Under the pieces are notes generated by a model. That model was not told the origin of the DNA and ran no database searches. It worked only from the letters and a program-made list of their open reading frames with translations. Source: Biscogniauxia marginata (lineage: Eukaryota; Ascomycota; Sordariomycetes; Xylariales; Xylariaceae). From it: a DNA stretch of 64,000 bases. Of the stretch, positions 51,023-61,923 are shown one piece after another. A program made the position numbers and the translations under genes. Numbering within the stretch: the first letter of the stretch is position 1; the number at the start of each line of letters is the position of its first letter. The DNA lies in assembly GCA_022695795.1 (NCBI GenBank), contig MU404182.1, positions 35,855-99,854 on the forward strand, written 5' to 3'.

Positions 51023-53267
51023 ATGTCGAGTTTAAAGTGTTTTATCTTAAGGGCGCTTTTGTTTCCAGCATTGCGGTTGGCTGCTGCCCAGACCATACAA
51101 CTTGACAACTTGACAGTCCGTATGTGTCACCTCTACGTCTTTAGGCATAATATCGGGTGTGTTACAATGGCTAACCCTTCGATAAGCGGCCAATGAGTCC
51201 ACGGTGGCTCCCGCAGTAGCTATAGTTGATGAGCGATACTCAAACTCGACCGCGGATTTGTTCAAAGACGAGGCTTTGCAACTAACTGATTCGGTCATTG
51301 CGAATCTCACTAAGTTAGATCTGTCCAACATCACGCTATTCGCCTTTCAAAACGAGTCCGATGCGGGGAACAGCGTTAAGCACACGCTCTTTGGGAAATG
51401 CAAAACGTATCCCGGAGACTTCCTTTGGCCTCCCAAATTCTTGTGGAAGCTCTTTGATATCTTACTCGGCGGGGCTTTAGTCGAGACTGTGCCTTACGCA
51501 GCACCTTGCTACAATGATTTTGGCAATTATGATCAGGCCAAGTGTGACTTCATCACCAACAACTGGGTCAACGGATCGATATACCAGTAATATGCCCGAA
51601 TACCTTTTATAGGACTAAATCTAACATATGGTAGCACCGAAGATCCTACATCAATTAATGCAGTCCTCTTCCAGGGGCTGACGTGCATGCCACCGACTCT
51701 CATTCCCTCGTCAAACAACTGCACAGTTGGTGGATACCCTGCCTATGCAGTCAAAGTTAGGAATGTCGCCCAGATTCAACTTGCAGTGAACTTGGCACGG
51801 AACTTGAACCTTCGGCTGGTTGTCAAGAATACCGGTCATGACTTCAGCGCGAAGTCTACTGGCATGGGAGCATTGTCGGTATGGACCCATAATCTGAAGG
51901 ATATACGCTTCTTCGAATATTACAAGCAGGGCTCCTATACCGGACCTGCATTCAAGATCGGCACAGGTGTCCAGGCCTTCGAGCTCTACGCGGCAGCGAA
52001 GGAGTATGGGGTCACTGTCGTCGGGGGTGAAGGCCGAGTAAGAATACCGATCCCTACGTTATATATGCCATGCTAAATGTACTGTATCAGACTGTCGGTG
52101 TCATGGGCGGATATATCCTCGGCGGGGGACATTCGCCCCTCTCGAGTCTTTACGGCATGGGTGCCGACCAAGTGCTCTCAATGGAGGTTGTTACTCCAGA
52201 CGGAAGATTCGTGACCGCCTCTGCCGCACACAACACCGACATATTCTGGGCTCTGTGTGGTGGTGGCGGATCTACTTTTGGAGTTGTGACCTCTGTTGTC
52301 GTAAAAGCGTTTCCAAAGATCAGGGTCACGACCTTGAATTATATCCTAGCGACGAGCGATACAATCACTGCCGAGCAGTTTTGGGGGGCTCTGAGAGCCT
52401 TCTTCGACGGCTTCATTACCTACACAGATTCTGGAAACTATGAGTACTTCCGCATCCAAAACCTTGGCGACGGTCAATACTACTCAGACATGGGACCGTA
52501 AGTAGCCTTAGAACTCATTCCTTTTCCTTGGCCCTTCTTGTTCTCAAAAGGATTAAGTTGTAACACTTGTGCTCTATAGGTGGTTTGCCCCGGGAATGAC
52601 GAAGACTGAGCTCGAATCGCTCGTGGCGCCCTTATTTGCCCGCTTCAAGGCGTTAGGGGTCGAAGTTAATCCTGTGTACCAAGAATACGATGATTTCTAC
52701 GACGCCTGGTACGCATCGTTCCCCGTTGAGCCCTGGGGAAGCAACGCGGTTCGCCAAGCAAGCCGTCTGTTTCCGAGATCTAATTGGCAAGACACACAGA
52801 AGCTCAACGCAACATTTGAGGCAATCAAAAGCGTAGTTGAGGAAGGCGGATATGTGATTGCATTTAATATAGCAGCGGCACCCAAGACAGGCTATCCAGA
52901 CAATGCAGTCAATCCAGCATGGCGGAACACCGTGTTGCATGCTATCGTAGCCAGTCTATGGGATCCAAGTCTAACAGTAGGTGATATAGAGGCGGCTAGC
53001 AATAAGGTGACATTCGACTGGATGCAGCGCTGGCGGGACGTATCGCCTGGTGCCGGCGCATACATGTCAGAAGCCGACTACATCGAACCAAACTTCACCC
53101 AGGCCTTCTTTGGGAGCAAGTATGCGAAGCTCTATGAGTTGAAGCAACGCATCGATCCATTTGGAGTCTTTTATGCCCATACAGGGGTTGGATCTGAAGA
53201 TTGGGAGACGTCGGAGATGATACTGGGGAACTTACCTTCACAGAATAGCAGGTTATGCAGGAAATGA
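51023..53267 (+). CDS. Secreted FAD-linked oxidoreductase, BBE / 6-hydroxynicotine-oxidase type
   Basis: Flavin oxidase of the PCMH/BBE superfamily; members oxidise sugars, alkaloids or secondary-metabolite intermediates with oxygen. Exons 51023-51119, 51217-51586, 51635-52037, 52091-52497 and 52580-53267 give 654 residues; all four introns are GT-AG and phases agree. Exon 1 encodes a signal peptide ([20 protein letters not shown]). FAD-binding region: [20 protein letters not shown], then [13 protein letters not shown] with His224 as the likely covalent FAD anchor, then [19 protein letters not shown] and the [17 protein letters not shown] segment. The C-terminal berberine-bridge motif is represented by [17 protein letters not shown]. 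The Cys that gives a second flavin bond in bicovalent members is not seen before TVGVMGG, so single attachment is likely. The first intron's acceptor was chosen at CCGCAG (51216). Substrate unknown. Confidence 0.9.
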
Positions 53268-53534
53268 AGGGGTTGAAGAGTCTGGAGATTGGTAGAATAT
53301 TAAAGAAATGGCTACATACATACAACATATAGGCCACCACCATAATCAAAGCTTGAATCGCTCAGAAAATAATATATCATGAACACGTATTATATTGCCT
53401 TCAATAATATACGTATTTAGACATGGCTTGATCATATAAAAGGAAGGGCAATGTCTCCCTAGTAAAAAGTCTACCTCGCCAGCAACCTTCCTTCATGTCA
53501 TTGAATTATCCTATCACCAAAGTCATACCTACCT

Positions 53535-53644
53535 AATAACTACTAATACTAATAACTACTAATACTAATAACTACTAATACTAATAACTACTAATACTAA
53601 TAACTACTAATACTAATAACTACTAATACTAATAACTACTAATA
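53535..53644. repeat. 16-bp tandem repeat array abutting an assembly gap
   Basis: Unit AATAACTACTAATACT repeated almost perfectly about 6.9 times, then straight into the run of Ns. The array is itself built from CTA/ATA triplets. Its true length is unknown because the gap follows. Confidence 0.95.
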
Positions 53645-53742
53645 NNNNNNNNNNNNNNNNNNNNNNNNNNNNNNNNNNNNNNNNNNNNNNNNNNNNNNNN
53701 NNNNNNNNNNNNNNNNNNNNNNNNNNNNNNNNNNNNNNNNNN
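53645..53742. other. Assembly gap (98 Ns)
   Basis: Undetermined bases. It lies just after a tandem array, so a collapsed repeat is the likely cause. Confidence 0.99.
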
Positions 53743-54099
53743 TAAAGTGTGCTGATGCTTTCGGATTAGCGAACAAAGATTATTAGTATCGAGTGATAAA
53801 GCGTCCTCACTATGGCCGTGAAATTTCTTTCAATTCGGGTATTGATCCCTTCAAGATCCCTCAAAGAGAGCATAATAAAAAGTGTTCTTTGAAGCCAGAA
53901 CCATAAATAAATGAATATGTGTTATTTGGTAGACACTCCCACAAGACCTGTATGATACGATCTTGGTACGTAGTGCTAGTGGTTAGTAAGGCTACCTCGG
54001 GCTATCAGTAACGCTTGTATAATCTTTCCAGATTAATCCCTTTTTAGATCCCGTTTTTCACCCTCGAGCCAGTAACCCCGAAATACGTGATCCGTGAAA

Positions 54100-56477
54100 A
54101 TGGTAGTACGGCTGTATCCCACGGAGGACATCGACATTGTCGGCGATCAACTCAGGAATGATTACAACGATGACCTACGACAGTTTCAAGAAGCCTTCGA
54201 TCCACGCAATGTAGGTATGTCGCTTTAAGTGCTCTTTGGCATTCATTTCTCTCTCTATTTCTATACGTAGGATTTAGTTTCCTACCTGCCAGCTAGTTCC
54301 CGAGTCTTTGACCCTTGAGCAACCGTTAAGATTTCCCCTAAGCCGCAACCTTTCGTGATGAGGAAGACCAGATAATTACTCATGCCTTCTGTAGATAACG
54401 AAAACGACGACCCACCGCCCCCTAATTCGTTAGCAAACATACCCAAAGTACTTACTTGGGGAGCAACTCTCGAAGTATGCGTAGCAACTAGTCGCGGCAT
54501 GGACGTCAAGTCAGATCCACATCCAGCCGAAACACGCTGGCTTTCCCGCTACTTCAGCGAAAAGGAGTTTGCGCAAGGGGGTCTTATATACAAAGATATG
54601 AAAGACACACGAGAATGGATATTGGGGACGCGGTACAGAATCTTAGAAACGCTGAGGTTGAGGGGTATCCACACTGGTAACACCCCCGATAGTAGTCTTT
54701 ATGCAGGTCACAATCCCAATAATGAGCCGTTTGACCCTGAGGTCTTGGGTTTCCACGAGGGCTACGAAAACATGTCTCTCTACAGGTTGTTTGTACATCC
54801 GGTCAATGGGTACGGAACGGATTGGAACCCCAATATTTCCGAACAAGATAACGTCGATATTGCTACAACTGGAATCAGAGCTCACTTTTTACAATATGCA
54901 GATGCAAACGGACTGCACCCAAGTTGGGTTCTGGGTACTACGATCCATTTCGTAGCTGAACAATTCCGCCAACCAACCTTCCTCAGAGGAGGTTGGCCTC
55001 AGGGGGCAGCCGACGAGGTCTGCCGTCAATGCAAATACCTCATGTTGGAAGATATTGTGAGATATGGTTTCATCCTGCAGGGCTATGAAGATATTGACGC
55101 GAACCCTACATATGTACGTGTGCCGGGGATGAAACGTCGAGACATGTTCGTCACTTGCGGCCGAAATCACAACATGAACATGAGCAGCGTCCAAAACGTT
55201 GATTATCAGCGGGCCGATGAGGAGGATATACTCCCCCGGCGGTACAGATGGTTCCTGGCGAAGATTAGGACGCCCGTTCTTGACACAACCGACGCTAGTT
55301 ACAATATGATCCAGTCTGTGTGCCATAATCTGCGTCGAGAATACAGAATTCACAAACCAATGTCTGTCCTCTCGGGAGGGACTCACATCCATCTCGGTAG
55401 CACCCACGGTTGGACCTTAAAGCAACTGAAGAGATTTGTATCGCTGTGGGTGCTCGTGGAGTGGCATTTCTGCAGGCTGTTCCGATCCGAACGGTGTACT
55501 GCTTGGCAAAATCTACCTATCGCTACACACAGCCGGATTGGGAGATACACCAGAGAGTACCGGAGGGATCTTGTAACTCCTGGTTATACGTACAATGAAG
55601 AGATGATGAGGGACTTGGAATGGTACAGAGTTCGTCACTGGAATGAGACGAGGCGGATACAGTCCCATCACAATATACATATCGATTTCTATCACGAATC
55701 GCATTTACAGGAGTTTATGGATGAGATATGGCAATACCCAAGCATAAACATGCGTAAGTTACTACTCCCTCCTCGAGACCGTTGCTCCTCCGTTTTCTAC
55801 TGCCATGGGGGAGTGATTGCTGACTCAGTTCATCGCAGTGAGAGAGGGCCTAGCAGATGGCTACCAATACGAAGAAGGACAATCACGCGATGGTATGGCC
55901 ATTGATCTTGATGTGAATGGGTATAAACGGACGGGCGACAGACCTCCTGGCAGCAACAGAATGAATCGGACTCAGACGGTGATTGTAAGGATACTTCAGT
56001 CGACGCTCGACACTCAGCGTAAGTAAATCCGGGAGTTATCTCCTCTCCCCCCTCCCTTTTTTTTTTTTTCCCTGGCATATCTTCAAAGTCATTAGTTTCC
56101 AGATATATACCCCATCATACTTGCTAGGTAGGAGAGGTAATCACTAACCTCCCGTTATAGATATCAACAGCTGGGCCAAGGTTCTAAACGCAATGGTCGA
56201 ATTCGTACACACAGCACCAGACTGGGAGTTCGCGGAGCGTACAGCACGAATTTGGGTAGCCCCCCGGCGTCCCGATACGAATGCTAGTCGGACGATGGGC
56301 TTCTTCCGAACTTTTGCAAGAGAATTTAACGTCCCTGACGCAATTGCATACTTAGTCGGGAAAGACCATCCGTATGGAATAATGGGATACTACGTATATC
56401 CTGATAACGATAAGGTCGATTGGGAAGAGCCGTTTATGACTGTCGGCCGGGATTCGATGTATGACTGGCAGTCATAA
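54100..56477 (+). CDS. Amidoligase-like protein (Amidoligase_2 family)
   Basis: The family is related to ATP-grasp/glutamine-synthetase-like ligases that form amide bonds; substrates of the fungal members are not known. Proposed exons 54100-54214, 54395-55753, 55839-56018 and 56161-56477 give 656 residues. Exon 1 (MVVRLYPTEDIDIVGDQL) joins in phase to exon 2 through a GTATGT donor and a CTGTAG acceptor; alternatively translation starts at the ATG at 54382. Landmarks: LTWGATLEVCVA, fitting the first strand (G-x-x-x-E) of the domain; YRWFLAKIRTPVLD, fitting the ELxSP-type strand; and GGTHIHLGSTHGWTLKQLKR with His369 and His371, the H-x-H-x-G signature. Two of the usual acidic positions look changed (the motif before TPVL has Lys), so activity is uncertain. 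The region between about residues 60 and 330 is not recognised. No signal peptide or membrane segment. Confidence 0.7.
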
Positions 56478-57444
56478 TGTAATACGAGACGGCATTAGGA
56501 TTGTTTGTAATATAGTAGAATGTCTAGCTAGAATTCAATATGAATATGTAGGTACATCCGGATATGTGGTTATAGTAGGGGTTGCGACGTCAATAATGCA
56601 TAGATAGTATCGTCGTCTTCTAGATTAAATATAATGTTTAGCTACTCAACTGTATGAGTCGACATCACGGGAGTGATCACGAGTGAATAATATGCTCAGG
56701 CCAAGTGAAATGGTACTAATCACGAGGTGGCGATGGCATCGATGGCGAGCATTGAAAAGGGGTGATAATATTCCTTTTAATCTTTCTTGCTCATCATCTA
56801 TCGGGCGAAACGTGCAGTAAAACTCAGTTCCAACATTCTAATGGCAACAAGCAACCAGTGAATTCGATATCCATGATACAGGCAAGGTGAGAGTCGCTAA
56901 CGATCGATTCCTTCTCTCTGAGTAGACCCAAACAACAAGAGGGAATCCGTCTGAGACTCTGTGCTAGTAGGCCTTTATGACTCGAACTGCCAACTATTAC
57001 GAGTCACAGGCCGAGCAGGACGCCCGCTCGTCTCCGCGTCGGGACCTATAAGTCCCACATAGCGCCAACACCGTGGTATAAAATGCTTGATACCTAGGTA
57101 GACGCACGCCACCGCGAAGTTAAATCCTATACTTCTCATCTCATTTGACAGGACTAATTATTATCTTTCTTTTACACTAGCAAGGCATTGGTGGTGGCCA
57201 AAGCTTTCACTAGTTATTAAGTTGGTTTTCACAGTGTAAGGAGACGAGCTCTGTAACATCATTGCATCGCTAAAATGAACCGTTCGCTCTCAATCTGAAT
57301 CAGCATCTAACTCCTATTCTACAACTCCCCTACCCCCAGTGTAGGTAGCCAGCCTTATAACCCGTCTATAAAATATAGTGTATATGCATGGTTGGTCTTT
57401 CGGCGTGTAATCAGTATTATGCCGCGATCGAATCCCCGTAGCCC
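56478..57444. other. Intergenic region between convergent genes
   Basis: 3' ends of the amidoligase-like gene and of the lipase gene face each other. No gene, RNA or notable repeat seen. Confidence 0.6.
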
Positions 57445-59331
57445 CTAAGCAGCAACCGCCCCGTTCTTCATGCCCGCCTCCTCGACATCAGCGGCGCTCG
57501 GCTCGATAACCCCCGCCATCGCCTTCTCCTTCTCCTCGACGGCCTGCTCGTCCGTCTGGGCCTCCTCCTCGCCATCACTACCACTACTACGGCCATGCTT
57601 ACCAAGCCCCATGACATCGATCCACTTCCACGCCTCAATCCCCGTATCATGACTTCCCTCCAAAATCGCCCCATCATCATCCGTCCGCGTCCCGCTCCCG
57701 CCCCGTCCATCCACGAGATCCGCCCCAACCGTCCCGGCGATCCCAATCCCGTTCTGCCGGAGCACCTGCAGCACCGCGCGTCGATTGAGCCTTAGCACGC
57801 GGTCCGGGCGCTCCGAGCCGAACACCTTGGACGTGAGCCAGGGGAACAGGACGCCGAAGTCGGACTGGTTCAGGTGCGCGGCGCGCTCGACGTAGAAGAA
57901 GCTCGGCGGCGGCACCCGCAGGCTGGCTCGCTCCCCGTCTTCGTCCTTCCCGGACAAGGCGAACATATCCGGCGTCACGCACGGCGCCGAGGGGTCCGGC
58001 GAGAGGACCCGCGCCGTGATGTGCAGGTGCTCAGTCCAGTTGTAGAAGTCGGCCGACCCGACGGCGAGCAGGGCGGCGCCTCCGGGGGGCGGCGGCGCGT
58101 TGGGAGAGGTGTAATACACAGGCAAGGGCAGATCGAACAGCGCCTTGGTGTGCGGCGACAGCAGCGGGAAGCACCACATATCCAGCAATATCGTCACGTT
58201 GCGCGGCGTGACCTGCCTGCAGATGGCCGAGTCCGGCCGCGGCGCGTACAGCGGCGCATACTCCCCTCTCCCTCTTCCTCGTCCCTTCGCCGCGTAGAAC
58301 ACCGACTTCAGGAACTGCACCACCGTCGACGCCCCGAAGCTGTGCCCCACGAACACCACGCTGCCGGGTTCGCGGACGCGCATCCGCCCCGCGAGCTGCG
58401 CCAGCGCCGCCGCCGGCGTGCTCGCGTTGAGGTTCGCGAGCCGGGCCCCGCCGTCCGCGTCGATCCGCAGCACCGCGTCGTGCGCGAGCCCGAGCTCCCA
58501 CAGGCGCACGCGCAGCTGGTCGTCCCGCTGCGCGTGCACCTCGGGCCGCGACTCGTGCGGGATGTAGCGGTACGGGACCACGCGGACGCTCCGCTGGGTG
58601 TTATTGCTGTTGTCGCCGCGCGCGAAGAAATATCGTTGGTTTTTTGCTGATGTGTCTGGCGAAGGGGGGATGCGCACATACGACACGACGGCCGAGCCGT
58701 CGCGATACTCCGGGCACACGACCACGATGCCGTAGGAAGCTAGCGAGCCGGCGATCTGCGAGTACGTATTGCGGCTACCGCCTAGCCCGTGCGAGAAGAT
58801 GGCCGTCGGCCATCTTCGGGTATTCTTGCTCTTGGTCGCCTCATCGTCATTTTCTTCTTCTTCGCCTTCGGGTAGAGGGGGCTCGAGTATCGGCGCGTTC
58901 TTGATCACGGGGATGGAGGTGTAGTGCAGGTGTCGAGGCAGGAAGCTAGAGACGAGAGGTAAGACTAGTTTCTCTTACACCAATCGGGCCATGTTCGTGA
59001 GGGAAACTTACGATGCGGCTTGCGCCCAGAGAGTCCTGACGCCTAGGAACTGGATGTATGCGGAGAGGTGGTCGCGCTGGGGGGCCGGGAGCCAGGTTAT
59101 CCGCTTTCCTCGGGCGTCGGGCTGGCAGGGGTAGAAGATGCGGAATTGGACCGTCTCGATACCGGCGGCGGCATCGGGCGCGGGGGCAGGCGAGTCTAAC
59201 TCGGACACGGGGATCTCGACGTCGACGGTGCCAACCTTGTACGGCCCCGTGTACTCGGCGAACCCCGGGACGGGATTCAGTCGCCAGAGCAAGGAGCTCC
59301 AGCTATCTGTTGTCGATGCCGGTTGCGCCAT
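57445..59331 (-). CDS. PAF-acetylhydrolase-like phospholipase/esterase
   Basis: Alpha/beta-hydrolase of the plasma/intracellular type II PAF acetylhydrolase family, which removes short or oxidised acyl groups at sn-2 of phospholipids. Exons 59012-59331 and 57445-58945 give 606 residues; the 66-nt intron (GTAAGT donor, CTCTAG acceptor) completes a Ser codon before FLPRHLHYTSIPV. Family features: GPYKVGTVDVEIPV near the N-terminus, oxyanion region FSHGLGGSRNTYSQ, CPEYRDGSAV, nucleophile elbow GHSFGAS with Ser309, LLDMWCFPL carrying the likely Asp, and HLNQSDFGVLFPWL carrying the likely His. The C-terminal 110 residues are Gly/Asp/Glu-rich and low complexity. No signal peptide or clear membrane segment, so probably cytosolic. 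The gene is very GC-rich, giving long spurious frames on the opposite strand. Confidence 0.9.
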
Positions 59332-59975
59332 CGGTCGTCGAAGGAGTTTGTGTCTGATACTGACTTTTCTCGTCTATATTGTCGGGTTAGACTGCGGTCC
59401 GAGTTGCGATTAGAGAGATGCCCACCCGACGAAATCTAGTGACAACTTGGGAAGAGAGAAATGCTGACAGTGATCAGCGTTCAGGACCTCCCCTGCCAAT
59501 TATATCTAGATTCCACGGCACAGCTTCTATTTTGTCAGGATTCGAGGCTGAGCGTAAGTAAGCGTCCTCACGTTTTCAGCCAACAAGCACAGCCTTGGTT
59601 TCTCTGATGTATATTATTAGTGCGAGAAAGAGGAGATAGACGGTTGTATTGCGGTCTGATCTAAGGAAGCGTCGGATCAATGATGAAAAATAAGAAGAGT
59701 CGTGGCCCCCTTGGAAAGAAATGGATCTGGACTGCCGAAGCCTGCTAATCGCAGCTCCTCGATCCATTCCTCGACTTTCGGCTTCGCAAGTCGCCGATGC
59801 CTCGGTAGAACTAACGACGACTGCGTCATCGGTGTTGCAATCACTCATGATTGTGGTGTTAAAAGAGAAGTCGGGGGATTTTTAGATGATAGAAAGGTAG
59901 GTAATATCCAAGGAACGACGATCAACGCTGCAAGGTGATTGTAACTCAATCGTGTTGCACGTGGTATAAAATTAT
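59332..59975. other. Flank between the last gene and the AT-rich block
   Basis: Normal-composition DNA that probably holds the promoter of the PAF-acetylhydrolase-like gene. A small minus-strand frame at 59576-59848 is listed separately. Confidence 0.5.
59576..59848 (-). CDS. Doubtful 90-residue frame with a C-terminal hydrophobic segment
   Basis: Begins MSDCNTDDAVVVSSTEASAT and ends with a single hydrophobic stretch (TTVYLLFLALIIYI), as in a small tail-anchored protein. No family recognised and no splice support. It lies between a real gene and the RIP block, where chance frames are common. Confidence 0.18.
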   Translation of the reverse strand: MSDCNTDDAVVVSSTEASATCEAESRGMDRGAAISRLRQSRSISFQGGHDSSYFSSLIRRFLRSDRNTTVYLLFLALIIYIRETKAVLVG

Positions 59976-60362
59976 AGTTAAGTCTCCAAACATTTAACCA
60001 TTAAAATTAAATATTTTAATAATTATTTTTATTTTTTGTTTTTTGTTATTTTTTTTAATAAAAATAACCGTTTAAATATATTTTATAATAATTTATATAA
60101 ATATAATTATATAAAATACGAAAAATAATAATAAAATAAAATAAAAAGTTTTTTTTATAAATTTAATAATTAGTTATATATAACATTAAATTTTATTTTT
60201 ATTTTTAAAAAAGTATTTAAACTTTATAAAAAATTTTAATCATTTTTATTTTTTATAAATTATAATTATAAAAACTTTATTTTTACATCTTTATATTTAT
60301 ATTTTAATAATAATGAAATTTTTTATTTATTATTAACATAAAATAATAAAAAGTATAAAATA

Positions 60363-60792
60363 TAACGTATTATATAAGCGAGTAAACGAAATAAACTTGC
60401 GGATAAAATAGTTTTTTATATAAAATCGACTTTTTCGAAAATTCATAACTTTACTTATAAAAATCGGAAAAATCTCGGACCTTTTTTTCTAATTATATAA
60501 CTATATAATTTAACTAAAATTAAATTAAAAAAAATAATATTAAAAAATACGAAAAAAAACATGTAAAACCTAAAATTATAATAAAACGTATAAACCTTTT
60601 TATATATTTCTTTATATATTTCACTTTTTAATTTTTTAATTAAATTATATAGTTATATAACTAGAAAAAAAGGTCCGAGATTTTTCCGATTTTTATAAGT
60701 AAAGTTATGAATTTTCGAAAAAGTCGATTTTATATAGGAAACTATTTCGTTTGCAAGCTTGTTTCGTTTACTCGCTTGTATAATACGTTATA
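60363..60792. mobile_element. Palindromic MITE-like element, about 430 bp
   Basis: Two long inverted arms: about 60363-60520 and 60635-60792, separated by roughly 115 bp. The arms match closely through AACGTATTATA, GCGAGTAAACGAAA, AATCGACTTTTTCGAAAATT and CGGAAAAATCTCGGACC, with only scattered transition differences. There is no coding content. Its outer end sequence (ATATAAGCGAGTAAACGAAA) resembles the ends of the larger element next to it, so it is probably a non-autonomous relative. Confidence 0.8.
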
Positions 60793-61011
60793 TATATATA
60801 TTTATAATTAATATATCATATAAGTAAGTAGACGAAATAAGCTCGCGAATAAAATTTTATAGTTATTACATTTTTAACTATTAAAAATCATTTATATCAT
60901 ATTAAAATTAATTAATAATTATTATTATTTAAATTATCTTATTTAGCTTTATATTTTAAAAACTAAATACCTTTTTTATATTAAGTATTTAGTTTTTTAA
61001 AACGTGATTTA

Positions 61012-61209
61012 TTGTTGGTAGGTACGTACGTATTATGAAAAGCAAAATAACGAACACTAAGAAAGATAAGGGTGAGACTGGTGTAATATTGATGTCTAAG
61101 GAGGGAAAAGTCTACCTAAGTAGTGCTGTTGAAGACAGCTTATTTATACCTAAAGAATGTACTTGTTTCTGTGCGGGGACATAGCCCCCTGGTTTGTCAA
61201 CCAACCATC
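61012..61209. mobile_element. Younger 198-bp insertion inside the left inverted repeat
   Basis: A segment of ordinary composition interrupting the left repeat of the larger element, flanked by the direct repeat ATTTA (61007-61011 and 61210-61214). The right repeat of the same element keeps the uninterrupted sequence AACGTGATTTATATTATTTA, which serves as the empty site. The ends TTGTTGGTAGG and CAACCAACCATC are imperfect inverted repeats. No coding content; it behaves like a MITE that arrived after the RIP mutations. Confidence 0.75.
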
Positions 61210-61850
61210 ATTTATATTATTTAATTAAAAATTAATATTTTTATTTTTATTTTTAAAACGCGTAAAATTATAATTATATAATTATTTTTTATTTTTTTAT
61301 TTTTTTATATTAATTAATTTAATTTAATAACTAAAAATATTATTTAAGATTTAAATTAATCGTGTTATTACTTATAAATAACGTTATTTAAATATTAATT
61401 TTTATTAATTATTAAAAATTTATAATATTTTTAATATTATATTATAACGACGATTTAAAAATATATTTACGCGATTAATCGTTATATTAAATTTCCGAAA
61501 ACTTATATTTTACAAAAAGATTATAATTATTTAATATATTATTAATTTAAATAATTAGTTATTTTTTTCTCGTTTTTATTATGTTATTAAAATAATAAAT
61601 ATTTTATTACGTGATCGTAACGCGAAGCGTATTAAATAAAATTAAACCTTTAATTTAATATAATGATAAAAAACCTTTTAAATACGTTTAAATAAATAAA
61701 TCGATTATTAAAAAGCTTTTTATGAAAACTTAAATATATACCGAAAATAATATAAATTAATATATAATACGATTATAAAATATATATAATAATAATAAAT
61801 ATAAAACGACATAAATAATTATAATAAATTTAATAAAATAATTAAAAATA

Positions 61851-61923
61851 AATTATAATTATTTAAATTATAATTATTTAAATTATAATTATTTAAATTA
61901 TAATTATTTAAATTATAATTATT
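61851..61923. repeat. 15-bp AT-only tandem repeat, about 4.9 copies
   Basis: Unit AATTATAATTATTTA repeated head to tail with almost no variation inside the RIP-mutated element. The near identity of the copies suggests expansion after the mutations. Confidence 0.9.

Noticed and set aside
51195..51197. Alternative acceptors for the first oxidase intron (AAG at 51186 or GAG at 51197)
   Set aside because: Poor acceptor context; CCGCAG at 51216 keeps phase with a GTATGT donor.
54100..54310. Separate 46-codon gene ending TAG after an intron at 54215
   Set aside because: The same exon joins in phase to the amidoligase-like frame using the same donor, which is a simpler explanation.
56975..57010. 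tRNA-like T-loop complement (GACTCGAAC) on the minus strand
   Set aside because: Flanking bases cannot form a 5-bp T stem, and no matching anticodon arm follows.
57874..58650. 258-codon plus-strand frame over the lipase gene
   Set aside because: Arg/His/Pro-rich shadow of the GC-rich PAF-acetylhydrolase-like gene.
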